Below, in pieces: positions 56,501 to 64,000 of a stretch of 64,000 bases of DNA. The notes beneath the pieces were generated by a model. That model had not been told where the DNA came from, did no database searches, and worked only from the letters and a program-made list of their open reading frames with translations. Numbering within the stretch: the stretch's first letter is position 1; every line of letters starts with the position of its first letter. The stretch is from Pseudomonadota bacterium. GTDB taxonomy: Bacteria > Pseudomonadota > Gammaproteobacteria > Burkholderiales > Burkholderiaceae_C. Location: contig JAJZAQ010000001.1 of the NCBI GenBank assembly GCA_021799355.1, positions 1-64,000 on the forward strand. Direction: 5' to 3'. The position numbers and the translations under genes were made by a program.

Positions 56501-56980
56501 ACGGCATCACGCCTGCTGGAGTCCAAGGGCAAACTGCGGGCGGACAAACTCGTCGACGCCTGGCTGCGCCAGCTCGCTGTCGGCGCTGCCGGCCTGCAGG
56601 GCCAGGGGCTGTTGCTCGGCACCGATGCCTTGCTGCGGCTGCCGCCGCTGGCGCAGGCGCAGGCGCGCGAACACCTGGGCAGCGTGCTTGCCGCGTGGCG
56701 CGACGGCCTGCAGCAGCCGTTGCCGTTCACCGCGCGGACTGCTCTGGCCGACGTCAGCGGCGGCAGACCGGCAGACGTCTATCACGGCGGCTACCGCCAC
56801 GGTCGCATGGCCAGCCGGGCAGAAATCGACGAGCCTTGTCTGGCGCGGGTCTTTCCCGATTTCGACGCGCTGTGCGCCGACGGTCGCTACGCCGACTACC
56901 GCGACCGGCTGTTTCAGCCGCTGTGGGACTGGGCGCAGCAGGCCGAGGTCACGCCGCATGGCGTGGAGGCGACATCATGA
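53552..56980 (+). CDS. recC: Exodeoxyribonuclease V gamma subunit RecC
   Basis: 1142 residues from ATG 53552; ATG 53561 is equally possible. Inactivated helicase-like fold (N-terminal ILHGNRLDMLRDVLLHWL, VDVLQAWRQRA segments) and a C-terminal inactive nuclease-like domain. It recognises Chi in RecBCD. Overlaps recB by ATGA. Confidence 0.93.
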   Translation: MRSMTSSFPPGLLILHGNRLDMLRDVLLHWLAQHPLAPLEEEIILVPSNGTAEWFKMSLAAQAGVCAATRVELPGRFVWRLYRQVLGAAQVPSQSALDKDVLTWRLMRLLPGVLPQPGYEPLAGYLRGQDSRRTLQLACKLADLYDQYQIYRDDWLDAWAEGRDVLIDARGASTPLPADQRWQAQLWRAILDALDPAERAGTRPQVRRRVLRALEQAPAGAFDLPRRVVLFGASHLPRDVLDTLAALARHAQILLALANPCRYHWADIIDGRELLRAAPPRQPARRGSDLATVSLEAMHAHAHPLLAAWGRQGRDLMRQLDALDARAAQRHDTEFPREGLFDDAPGDTLLQQVQAAIRDLLPLAEHPPRTIPAADRSLVFHIAHSAQREVEVLHDQLLDLLAPRPGVAPLQPRDIVVMVPDIEPFAPAIRAVFGQYPPDDARYIPYDIADLPARAVDPLLAALDGLLRLPEQRLTASDLVDWLDVPAIARRFGLQPQDLPRLTQWIDAAGVRWGLDAAHRAQLGLAACGEQNSWRFGLRRMLLGYTGAGDDGFAGIVPYDDIGGLDAALLGPLADLVDVLQAWRQRASEPATPQQWAQSARDLLDAISLPQDSDERLTRTRLDDALTAWVDDCAAAGFDAAVPLDVFREGWLGALDAVAGGGRFLAGGVTFCTLMPLRSIPFDVVCLLGMNEGDYPRQAAHSDFDLLRTPGQYRPGDRARRDDDRYLMLEALLSARRMLYVSWAGRNPRDNTEQPPSVLVAQLRDYLDAGWRGDGGEGSVLTLRTTVHPLQPFSRRYFEGDPALFTFAREWRAVHAGATPLPPAMPPAAPPATPLTVQQLARFLKNPVQTFFRIRLDVVFDALHVLDDDEVFGLDGLSRHALLQTLIDQTRMLPGGDVHALVAQQLRRLQHSGVLPLRALGERAMQELQQDAVPVLLCWQDLQRRYPQAVDNVAVTLTHQDVQFDDWLGGLRSDGRQTVWVQVTASRLLESKGKLRADKLVDAWLRQLAVGAAGLQGQGLLLGTDALLRLPPLAQAQAREHLGSVLAAWRDGLQQPLPFTARTALADVSGGRPADVYHGGYRHGRMASRAEIDEPCLARVFPDFDALCADGRYADYRDRLFQPLWDWAQQAEVTPHGVEATS

Positions 56981-59900
56981 CCGCCGTCGTGCTCGATCCC
57001 CTGCGTCTGCCGCTGCGCGCCAGCCGGCTGATCGAAGCCAGCGCCGGCACGGGCAAAACCTGGACCATCGCCGCGCTCTACCTGCGTCTGGTGCTCGGCC
57101 ACGGCGGTGACGACGCCGGCTTCGGCCGCCCGCTCACTCCCGAGCAGATTCTGGTGATGACCTTCACCCGCGCGGCCACGCGCGAACTGTCCGAACGCAT
57201 CCGCGGGCGTTTGGTGCAGGCGGCGCGGTGCTTTCGCGCGGCGTCCCCCGTCGCCGCCGACGACACGCTGCTGCAGGGCCTGTTGCTCGACTATCCGGAC
57301 GAGCAGGCGCGCATGGCTGCGGCGTGGCGGCTGGAGATGGCGGCGCAGGCGATGGACGACGCCGCGGTGTTCACCATCGACGCCTGGTGCCAGCGGGTGT
57401 TGCGCGAGCACGCGTTTGACAGCGGGCAGCCGTTCGACGAACAACTGCTCGCCGACGAAACCCCGCTGTTGACCGAGGCGGTGCATGACGTCTGGCGGCA
57501 GCAGCTCTACCCGCTGGATGCGGACGAGCTGCACGGCGTGCTGGCGCTGTGGCCCAGTCCCGAGGTGCTGCTGGACGACGTGCAGACGCTGCGGCGCAGC
57601 GCGCAAGCCGGTGGTGTGCTGCCGCCGGCGCCGGCCGATGCGTCGCTGCAGGCGCTCTGGCAGCGGCTGCACGGCGCGCGATCCGCCCAGGTGCAGGCGC
57701 TCAAGGCCGTCTGGCGCGAGCGGGTGCCGGCGATGCGCGACTGGCTGCTTGGCGTGCTGCAGTCGTCATCCTGCCCGCTGAGCAAAACCCGATATTCCTT
57801 GGACAAGGCCGGCGGCTGGTTCGACGCCCTGCAGACCTGGCTGGACACGCCGCAAGCCGACCTGCCCGCGCTCGACGCCAAGGCGTGGCACAAGCTCACC
57901 GCAGACGGCCTGCGCCAGGGCTGCAACAAGGGCCGGCAAATCGACGTGCCGCCGCCGTTCGACGACGTGGCCGCGCTGCGCGACGCGCTGGCGGCGCTGC
58001 CCGACACCGCGCCGGCGCTGCAGGCATATGCCGCGGCGCAGGTCGAATCGCGCCTGCAGCAGCTCAAGCGCAGCCGCGGCCAGTTCAGCTTTCACGACCA
58101 GCTCCGGCGGCTGGACGCGGCGCTGGCCGCGACGCACGGCGCGAGGCTGCGCCAACGGATTTTGCAGCGCTACCCGGTGGCGCTGATCGACGAATTCCAG
58201 GACACCTCGGCGCTGCAGTTCAGCGTGTTCGACCGTCTGTACGCCATCAGCGGCCAGACCCCGGCCGACTGCGCCGTGCTGCTCATCGGCGACCCCAAAC
58301 AGTCGATTTACGCTTTCCGTGGCGCCGACATCGCCAGCTACCTGCGCGCCAGCGCGGCGACCGCGGGCAGGCATGCGGTGCTGCAGACCAACTATCGCTC
58401 CACCACCGCGCTGGTGCAGGCCGTCAACCGCCTGTTCGGCCGGCGCGAGCAGGCCGCCGGCGCCGGTGCGTTTCTCTATCGGGAGGGCAGCGCGGCCGAC
58501 GCGCCCAACCCGTTGCCGTTCATCGAGGTCGGCGCCAGCGGACGCAGCGAACGATTGGTGCAGGCAGACAGCGCGGTGCCCGCGCTGCACCTGGTGGTCA
58601 GCGCCGGGCCCGAAGCCGAGCCCAAGCAGCAGGCCAGAACGCGCTTTGCCGCGCTGGCCAGCGCGCGCATCGTCGAGCTGCTCGGCGATGCGCAGACCGG
58701 TTTCGCCCATGCCGACGGGACGTTTCGCCGCCTGCGGCCGGCGGATATTGCCGTGCTCGTGCGCGACGCCGACGAAGCCGCGGCGATGCGTCAGGCGCTG
58801 CAACGCTGCGGGGTCGCCTCGGTGTATCTGTCCGACCGCGATTCGATTTTTGCCTCGCAGGAGGCGGCGGACGTGCTGCGCTGGCTGCGCGCCGTGGCGG
58901 CGCCGCGCGACGGCCGTCTGGCCCGCGCCGCCTATGCCAGCGCCACGCTCGGGCTGTCGCTGGCCGAGCTGGCGGCGCTGGCCAGCGACGATGCGGTGTT
59001 CGAGAGCCGGCTCGAACTGCTCGACCAATTGCACCGCGTGTGGCAGCACCAGGGCGTGTTGCCCATGCTGCGGCAAACGCTGTACCGGCTCGATCTGGCG
59101 GCGCGCTGGCTGGCCGGCGGTGCAGGCGAGCGCCGGCTGACCAATGTGCTGCATCTGGCCGAACTGCTGCAGACCGCCAGCGTCACGCTCGACGGCGAAC
59201 AGGCGCTGATCGGCTGGCTGCACACCCAGATCACTGCCAGCGACAGCGACGATGAACAGATCGTCCGGCTCGAAAGCGAAGCCGACCTGGTGCGCGTGGT
59301 CACCATCCACAAATCCAAGGGGCTGGAATACCCGGTGGTGCTGCTGCCGTTTTCCACCGCGTGCAAACCGGCCGAAGACGCTGCGGGCGACGTCGAGCGT
59401 CTGCGCGAAGACGTGCGCCTGCTCTACGTCGCGCTCACCCGGGCGCAACATGCCCTGTGGGTGGGCGTGGCGGCGTTGCGTCAGGGCAACGCCGCGGCCT
59501 GTGTGTTTCACCGCAGTGCCATCGGCTACCTGCTCGGCGGCGAACAGCCGCGCGATGCCAGCGCGTTGCGCCCGCTGCTCGACAGCGTGTTCGGCGACAT
59601 GCCGGCAGTACGCATCGACAATGCCCCGGCCGTTCCTCCCGTGCCGTTCCTGCGGCCGCAGGCCGCCGCGAAGCCGCTGGTCGAGCCCGCCGTCTACACC
59701 GCCGTGTTCGACCGCGAGTGGAGCATCGGCAGCTACTCGGCGCTGGTGCGCGATCTGCCGCCGCGCAGCACGCAACAGGGGGCCGCACCGCCGACGCTGC
59801 AGGACGAGCTGTGGGAAACCGAGGTGCTGCCCGGCGTGCCGTCGCCGCCGGTGCAGGACGTTGCGCGCCACCGGTTTCCGCGTGGCGCGCTGACGGGCAG

Positions 59901-60591
59901 ATTCGTCCACGAACAGCTCGCCTGGCTGGCCGGGCATGGCTTTGCGCTCGCCGGTGACGAGGCGCTGCAGCAACGTCTGCGCCAGCGGTGCGCGCGCCAG
60001 GGCTGGGATGCGCAGCGCACGCAGGATGTCATCGACTGGCTGGGCGAAATCGTCTCCACCCCCTTGCCGCCGCTGTCCGCGGCGCTGTCCGATCTGCGCG
60101 GCGTGCTGGCCGAAGCCGAGTTCTGGCTGCCGGTGCAGCACGCGCCGGCAGCGCAGATCGATGCGCTGTGCCGCGACTTCGTCTTTCCCGGACAGCCGCG
60201 GCCGGAGCTGACCCCGCGGGTGCTGCACGGCATGGTCATGGGATTTGCCGATCTGGTGTTCGCCCACGGTGGCCGCTACTGGGTGCTGGACTACAAGAGC
60301 AATGTGCTGGGCGGCAGCGATGCCGACTACACCACCCAGGCGCTGCAGGCCGCCGTGCTCGGCCACCGCTACGATGTGCAGAGCGCGCTGTACCTTCTGG
60401 CGCTGCACCGCCTGCTGCGTGCGCGGCTGGGCAGTGGTTACGACGCGTCGCAGCATCTGGGCGGGGCGATCGATTGGTTTTTGCGCGGCGTGCGTGCGCC
60501 GCAAGCCGGCTGCGTGCACATTGCCGCCCACCCCGCTTTGCTCGACGCACTGGATGCGCTGCTGCAACGCAGTGCGCAAACCGCACCATGA
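56977..60591 (+). CDS. recB: Exodeoxyribonuclease V beta subunit RecB
   Basis: 1204 residues from ATG 56977. Helicase Walker A ASAGTGKTWT (~20-29), MTFTRAATREL, LIDEFQDTS (~405), and C-terminal nuclease motif VLDYKSN (~1103-1109). Main 3'-5' helicase and nuclease of double-strand break repair. Overlaps recD by ATGA. Confidence 0.95.
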   Translation: MTAVVLDPLRLPLRASRLIEASAGTGKTWTIAALYLRLVLGHGGDDAGFGRPLTPEQILVMTFTRAATRELSERIRGRLVQAARCFRAASPVAADDTLLQGLLLDYPDEQARMAAAWRLEMAAQAMDDAAVFTIDAWCQRVLREHAFDSGQPFDEQLLADETPLLTEAVHDVWRQQLYPLDADELHGVLALWPSPEVLLDDVQTLRRSAQAGGVLPPAPADASLQALWQRLHGARSAQVQALKAVWRERVPAMRDWLLGVLQSSSCPLSKTRYSLDKAGGWFDALQTWLDTPQADLPALDAKAWHKLTADGLRQGCNKGRQIDVPPPFDDVAALRDALAALPDTAPALQAYAAAQVESRLQQLKRSRGQFSFHDQLRRLDAALAATHGARLRQRILQRYPVALIDEFQDTSALQFSVFDRLYAISGQTPADCAVLLIGDPKQSIYAFRGADIASYLRASAATAGRHAVLQTNYRSTTALVQAVNRLFGRREQAAGAGAFLYREGSAADAPNPLPFIEVGASGRSERLVQADSAVPALHLVVSAGPEAEPKQQARTRFAALASARIVELLGDAQTGFAHADGTFRRLRPADIAVLVRDADEAAAMRQALQRCGVASVYLSDRDSIFASQEAADVLRWLRAVAAPRDGRLARAAYASATLGLSLAELAALASDDAVFESRLELLDQLHRVWQHQGVLPMLRQTLYRLDLAARWLAGGAGERRLTNVLHLAELLQTASVTLDGEQALIGWLHTQITASDSDDEQIVRLESEADLVRVVTIHKSKGLEYPVVLLPFSTACKPAEDAAGDVERLREDVRLLYVALTRAQHALWVGVAALRQGNAAACVFHRSAIGYLLGGEQPRDASALRPLLDSVFGDMPAVRIDNAPAVPPVPFLRPQAAAKPLVEPAVYTAVFDREWSIGSYSALVRDLPPRSTQQGAAPPTLQDELWETEVLPGVPSPPVQDVARHRFPRGALTGRFVHEQLAWLAGHGFALAGDEALQQRLRQRCARQGWDAQRTQDVIDWLGEIVSTPLPPLSAALSDLRGVLAEAEFWLPVQHAPAAQIDALCRDFVFPGQPRPELTPRVLHGMVMGFADLVFAHGGRYWVLDYKSNVLGGSDADYTTQALQAAVLGHRYDVQSALYLLALHRLLRARLGSGYDASQHLGGAIDWFLRGVRAPQAGCVHIAAHPALLDALDALLQRSAQTAP

Positions 60592-62558
60592 ACCCGCAGC
60601 AAGACACCGTCACCGTCGCACGCCGCGCCGAACTGCTGCGCGTGCTGTCGCAATGGGCCGAAGGCGGTGTGTTGCGCCGGCTGGAGGCGGCGCTGGCCCG
60701 CTTTCTGGCGTCGCTGTGCCCGCAGACCCCTGCCGAGGCGCTGTTCGCCGCCGTCGTCCTCGCCGATCTGGAAGGGCGCGGGCATACGTGCGTGGCGCTG
60801 GATGAACTCACGCTGCATGCCACCGGGCTGCTGCAGCGGGCGCAGGCAGCGACGCTGCCGCTGCCCGGACTGGACCTGCTCGACGCCGGCGGCTGGCTGC
60901 GCCTGCTTGCCGGCTGTCCTCTGGTGTGGGACGAAACCGCGGCGGATGACAGCGGCGCGCCGCTGGTACTGGGCGGCAGGCGTTTGTATCTGCGCCGCTA
61001 CTGGGAGGCAGAGACGCAGGTGGCGCGGCAACTGCACGCGCGCATGCGGCAGGCGCCGCCGGTGGATGCCGCGGCCGCGGCGCAGGTGATCTCCACCCTG
61101 TTCGCGCCATCCTCGGCGGCGTCTGCCGACTGGCAGCGGCTGGCCTGCGCGCTGGCGCTGCGTTCGCGGCTGACGCTGCTGACCGGCGGCCCGGGAACGG
61201 GCAAAACGTATACCGCAGCGCGGCTGCTGGCGGCTTTGGTGGCGACCGCGCCGAACCCGGCGGCGGTGCGCGTGGCGCTGGCGGCGCCCACCGGCAAGGC
61301 CGCGGCGCGGCTCAAGCAGGCCATCGACCAGGCTATGCTCACCCTGCCGGCTCTGCCCGGAGTGGCTGATCTGGCCGCGCGCCTCGGTCCGGCGCGCACG
61401 CTGCACAGCCTGCTCGGCGCCCGGCCCGACAGCCGCAGGTTTGCACGCAACGCGGCACAGCCGCTGGAAGTCGATGTGCTGCTCATCGACGAAGCCTCGA
61501 TGGTGCACCTGGAAATGATGGCTGCGGTGCTCGACGCCCTGCCGCCGACGGCCCGGCTGATTCTGCTCGGCGACAAAGACCAGCTCGCTTCGGTCGAGGC
61601 CGGAGCGGTGCTCGGCGAACTGTGCGCCGATGCCGAGGGCGGGCATTACTGGCCGGACACCGCGCAGCAATTGCAGCAGCTCGCCGCGCAGCAGCTGCCT
61701 GCCGGCTGTCTCGATGCACAGGGCAGTGCGTTGTCGCAACACGTGGTGATGCTGCGCCAGAGTCGGCGGTTTGGCGGCAGCATCGGCGAGCTGGCCGCCG
61801 CGGTGCGCGCCGGTCAGGCCGACGCCGCGTTGCGCCAGCTGCAGTCGCCGCAGGACGACGCCGTGCGACAGCTGCCGCCGTCCGCAGCCCTGTTTCGCGA
61901 GCTGCTTCAAACTGCCGTCGGCGGACGCGGGGCGGCGCCCGGTTATGCGCAATACGCTGCCCTGCTGCAGCGGGGTCCAGCCGGGGCGTCGGCTTCAGCC
62001 TGGACGGAGTGGGCGCGGCAGGTGCTGCTGGCGTTCGAACGCTGCCGCGTGCTGTGCGCCGTGCGTGACGGCCCCTGGGGAGTGGACGCGCTCAACACGG
62101 CGATTGCCCGCGAGCTCGACGCCGCCGGACTGCTGCGCAGCCGTGGCGCGTGGTATGCCGGACGGGCGGTGATGGTCACGCGCAACGACCACGATCTGGG
62201 CGTGCTCAACGGCGACGTGGGCATCGTCCTGCCGTCTCCCGAGGGCGGGTTGCGCGTGGCGTTTACCCAGGAACAGACGGTGCGCAGCATCAGTTTGAGC
62301 CGCCTGACCGACGTGCAGACGGCGTTTGCCATGACCGTGCATCAGGCGCAAGGCTCGGAATTCGAGCACACCGTGCTCGTTCTGCCCGAGTCCAGTGCCA
62401 CCCTCAGCCGCGAGCTGATCTACACCGGCATCACCCGCGCGCGCAGCGCCTTCACCCTGGCGTGCGCCCAGGAGCAGACCTTGCGCGACGGCATCGCGCG
62501 CGTCACCCGCCGCTGCAGTGGTTTGCGCTGGCGGCTGGGTACACTTGGCACATCATGA
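60588..62558 (+). CDS. recD: Exodeoxyribonuclease V alpha subunit RecD
   Basis: 656 residues from ATG 60588. Walker A GGPGTGKTYT (~200), LLIDEASMV, and MTVHQAQGSEFEHTVL near the end, the SF1B helicase pattern. It completes recC-recB-recD and overlaps greB by ATGA. Confidence 0.94.
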   Translation: MNPQQDTVTVARRAELLRVLSQWAEGGVLRRLEAALARFLASLCPQTPAEALFAAVVLADLEGRGHTCVALDELTLHATGLLQRAQAATLPLPGLDLLDAGGWLRLLAGCPLVWDETAADDSGAPLVLGGRRLYLRRYWEAETQVARQLHARMRQAPPVDAAAAAQVISTLFAPSSAASADWQRLACALALRSRLTLLTGGPGTGKTYTAARLLAALVATAPNPAAVRVALAAPTGKAAARLKQAIDQAMLTLPALPGVADLAARLGPARTLHSLLGARPDSRRFARNAAQPLEVDVLLIDEASMVHLEMMAAVLDALPPTARLILLGDKDQLASVEAGAVLGELCADAEGGHYWPDTAQQLQQLAAQQLPAGCLDAQGSALSQHVVMLRQSRRFGGSIGELAAAVRAGQADAALRQLQSPQDDAVRQLPPSAALFRELLQTAVGGRGAAPGYAQYAALLQRGPAGASASAWTEWARQVLLAFERCRVLCAVRDGPWGVDALNTAIARELDAAGLLRSRGAWYAGRAVMVTRNDHDLGVLNGDVGIVLPSPEGGLRVAFTQEQTVRSISLSRLTDVQTAFAMTVHQAQGSEFEHTVLVLPESSATLSRELIYTGITRARSAFTLACAQEQTLRDGIARVTRRCSGLRWRLGTLGTS

Positions 62559-63118
62559 ACAAGGCTTTTGTCCGCGAAGACGACGCCGGCGGCGACGAGG
62601 ACGACGGCGCGCAACTGCCGCCGTTGCCTCCCGGCGGCAAGAATTATCTGACCCCGCAGGGTTACGCCCGGCTGCGCGCCGAGCTCAAGGAGCTGTTGGA
62701 CGTGGAGCGTCCCAAGGTGGTCGAAGCCGTGTCGTGGGCGGCGAAAAACGGTGACCGCTCGGAAAACGGCGATTACATCTACGGTAAAAAGCGGTTGCGC
62801 GAAATCGACCGCCGCATCCGCTTTCTCACCAAGCGGCTGGACATCGCCGAAGTCGTCGATCCGAGCCGGCAGCACGGCAACGATCAGATTTTTTTCGGCG
62901 CCACGGTGCGCTATGCCGACGCGCAGGGCGCAGAGCACACCATCACCATCGTCGGCATCGACGAAACCGAGCCGCTGCAAGGGCGCATCAGCTGGATTTC
63001 GCCGGTGGCGCGGGCGCTGCTCAAGGCGCGCGAGGGTGACAGCGTCAGCCTGCCCACGCCATCGGGCCAGGTCACGCTGGAGGTGCTCGAAGTGAGCTAC
63101 CCGGCGCCGCAGGAGTGA
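62555..63118 (+). CDS. greB: Transcript cleavage factor GreB
   Basis: 187 residues from ATG 62555. An acidic N-terminal extension (EDDAGGDEDDG) precedes the coiled-coil domain (KNGDRSENGDYIYGKKRLREI) and the C-terminal FKBP-like domain. Rescues backtracked RNA polymerase. The ATGA overlap with recD ties its translation to recBCD. Confidence 0.93.
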   Translation: MNKAFVREDDAGGDEDDGAQLPPLPPGGKNYLTPQGYARLRAELKELLDVERPKVVEAVSWAAKNGDRSENGDYIYGKKRLREIDRRIRFLTKRLDIAEVVDPSRQHGNDQIFFGATVRYADAQGAEHTITIVGIDETEPLQGRISWISPVARALLKAREGDSVSLPTPSGQVTLEVLEVSYPAPQE

Positions 63119-63143
63119 GGGCGGCGGCGAGCGTGCCGGAGGG

Positions 63144-64000
63144 TCAGCCTTGGGTCGCTGCGCTGCCGTTGCTGCGGGGCTTCGCCCGGCTGGCGCGCAC
63201 GACGAATTTGAGCCGGCGCAGCGCGCGCAACACGTCGGCGAGGTGTTTGCGGTCGCGTACCATGACGATGAAGCGCAGCTCGGTGGTCGCCTGCCGCGCG
63301 TCTTCGTCCATGGTGACGTGGGCGATGTCGCTGTCTTGTTCGCTGATGGCCGCGGCCACGCGGGCGAGCACGCCTTTGGAGTTCTGCACGATCACGCTCA
63401 ACCCGGTTTCGAACGGCCGGGTGCACTCTGCCGCCCAGCCCAGGTCGATCCAGCGGTCGGGGTCTTTCTGGAACAGGCGTCGCGCCGTGTCGCAGTCCTG
63501 CTGGTGGACGATCAGGCCTTCGCCTTTGCCGAGGTAGCCGATGATGGCATCGCCCGGGATGGGCCGGCAGCAGGGGGCGTAGCGGACCGAAATGCCTTCG
63601 CTGCCGTCGAGCTGCAGGGTGGACGGGGCATCGCCGCCGGGGCGGCTGGCCAGACGTTCGATGGTATCGAGCAGCGGGGCGGACAAGGCGTCCTGCGGCG
63701 ACACCAGCGCGACCACCCGTTTGGCCAGAATGTCGGCCACGCGCTTGCCCAGGCCGATGTCGGCAAACAGGTCGTCGCGCGACTTCAGCCCGGTCCAGCG
63801 CAGCAGCTTGTCCCAGACCGCATCATCGAGTGCGGCCAGATCCAGATGGTCATGGCGCAGCGCGTTTTGCAGCAGCCGTCGGCCGAGTTCGATCGATTCG
63901 GCCTGCTGCGTGGTGCGCAGGGCATGGCGGATTTTGGATCGCGCCCGCCCGGTGCGGACGAAATTCAGCCAGTTGGGGTTGGGGCGCGATGCCGGCGCGG
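63144..64000 (-). CDS. spoT: (p)ppGpp synthetase/hydrolase SpoT/RelA, 3' part
   Basis: The gene starts beyond the right edge; the visible 285 residues run from RPNPNWLNFVRTGRARSKIR through a CC (conserved Cys) domain (RYAPCCRPIPGDAI) to a C-terminal ACT domain. These are regulatory regions of RelA/SpoT proteins; the enzymatic domains lie outside, so bifunctional SpoT versus RelA cannot be settled. Confidence 0.92.
   Translation of the reverse strand, partial: APASRPNPNWLNFVRTGRARSKIRHALRTTQQAESIELGRRLLQNALRHDHLDLAALDDAVWDKLLRWTGLKSRDDLFADIGLGKRVADILAKRVVALVSPQDALSAPLLDTIERLASRPGGDAPSTLQLDGSEGISVRYAPCCRPIPGDAIIGYLGKGEGLIVHQQDCDTARRLFQKDPDRWIDLGWAAECTRPFETGLSVIVQNSKGVLARVAAAISEQDSDIAHVTMDEDARQATTELRFIVMVRDRKHLADVLRALRRLKFVVRASRAKPRSNGSAATQG

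Noticed and set aside
57766-60579. Minus-strand frame of 937 codons opposite recB
   Set aside because: Antisense shadow rich in Arg, His and Gln; recB has all its motifs in the plus frame.

Overview
The window looks like a chromosome segment of a GC-rich betaproteobacterium, most likely a sulfur-metabolising member of Burkholderiales (Thiomonas-like is my best guess from gene content, not a proven identification). It divides into a mobile element at the left (about 81-17640) and ordinary chromosome to the right.

The mobile element is about 17.5 kb and sits in a tRNA-Pro(GGG) gene. It is bounded by a 46-bp direct repeat of the tRNA 3' half and encodes a tyrosine integrase next to the right junction. 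Its replication module is an HTH protein, a zinc-finger protein, an SF3 helicase and an iteron array that looks like an origin. Its transfer module is a TraD/VirD4-like coupling protein, a membrane protein, a candidate oriT, a small accessory protein and a TrwC-like MOBF relaxase. No VirB-type secretion channel is present, so it is best read as an integrative mobilizable element. The rest is unusual: a membrane-anchored Pro/Ala-rich protein, a membrane-anchored ClpB-D2-type AAA+ ATPase, a complete trimeric autotransporter adhesin and a small outer-membrane protein. Four transcription units (coupling protein, relaxosome, AAA+ pair, adhesin) begin with the same ~60-bp leader. It has an ATTTCGCC box, a GCATA/GGGG block, a hairpin whose sequence varies but whose shape is kept, and a GGAG ribosome site at fixed spacing. 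A shortened fifth copy precedes the outer-membrane protein gene. This links transfer, the membrane ATPase and the adhesin into one apparent regulon and is the most novel item here.

The chromosome begins with putA (proline catabolism), divergent from a livKHMGF branched-chain amino acid transporter operon across an operator-like region. Next come sulfide/persulfide genes in two groups. The first is a minus-strand operon of a persulfide-dioxygenase-like hydrolase, an MFS carrier, a YeeE/YedE transporter, an exported protein and a TlpA-like thioredoxin. The second is a BigR-like regulator with two YeeE/YedE half-size proteins, divergent from a second MBL hydrolase. Between them lie tRNA-Asn, a ferredoxin-NADP reductase and a 7Fe ferredoxin.

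The rest is housekeeping: tex; clpB with a good heat-shock promoter; a PhnD-like binding protein; an SCO1-like copper chaperone; a TRAP transporter permease pair; selD; a LysR regulator; the full isc operon (iscR-iscS-iscU-iscA-hscB-hscA-fdx); recC-recB-recD-greB in a chain of ATGA overlaps; and the 3' part of spoT/relA running off the right edge.
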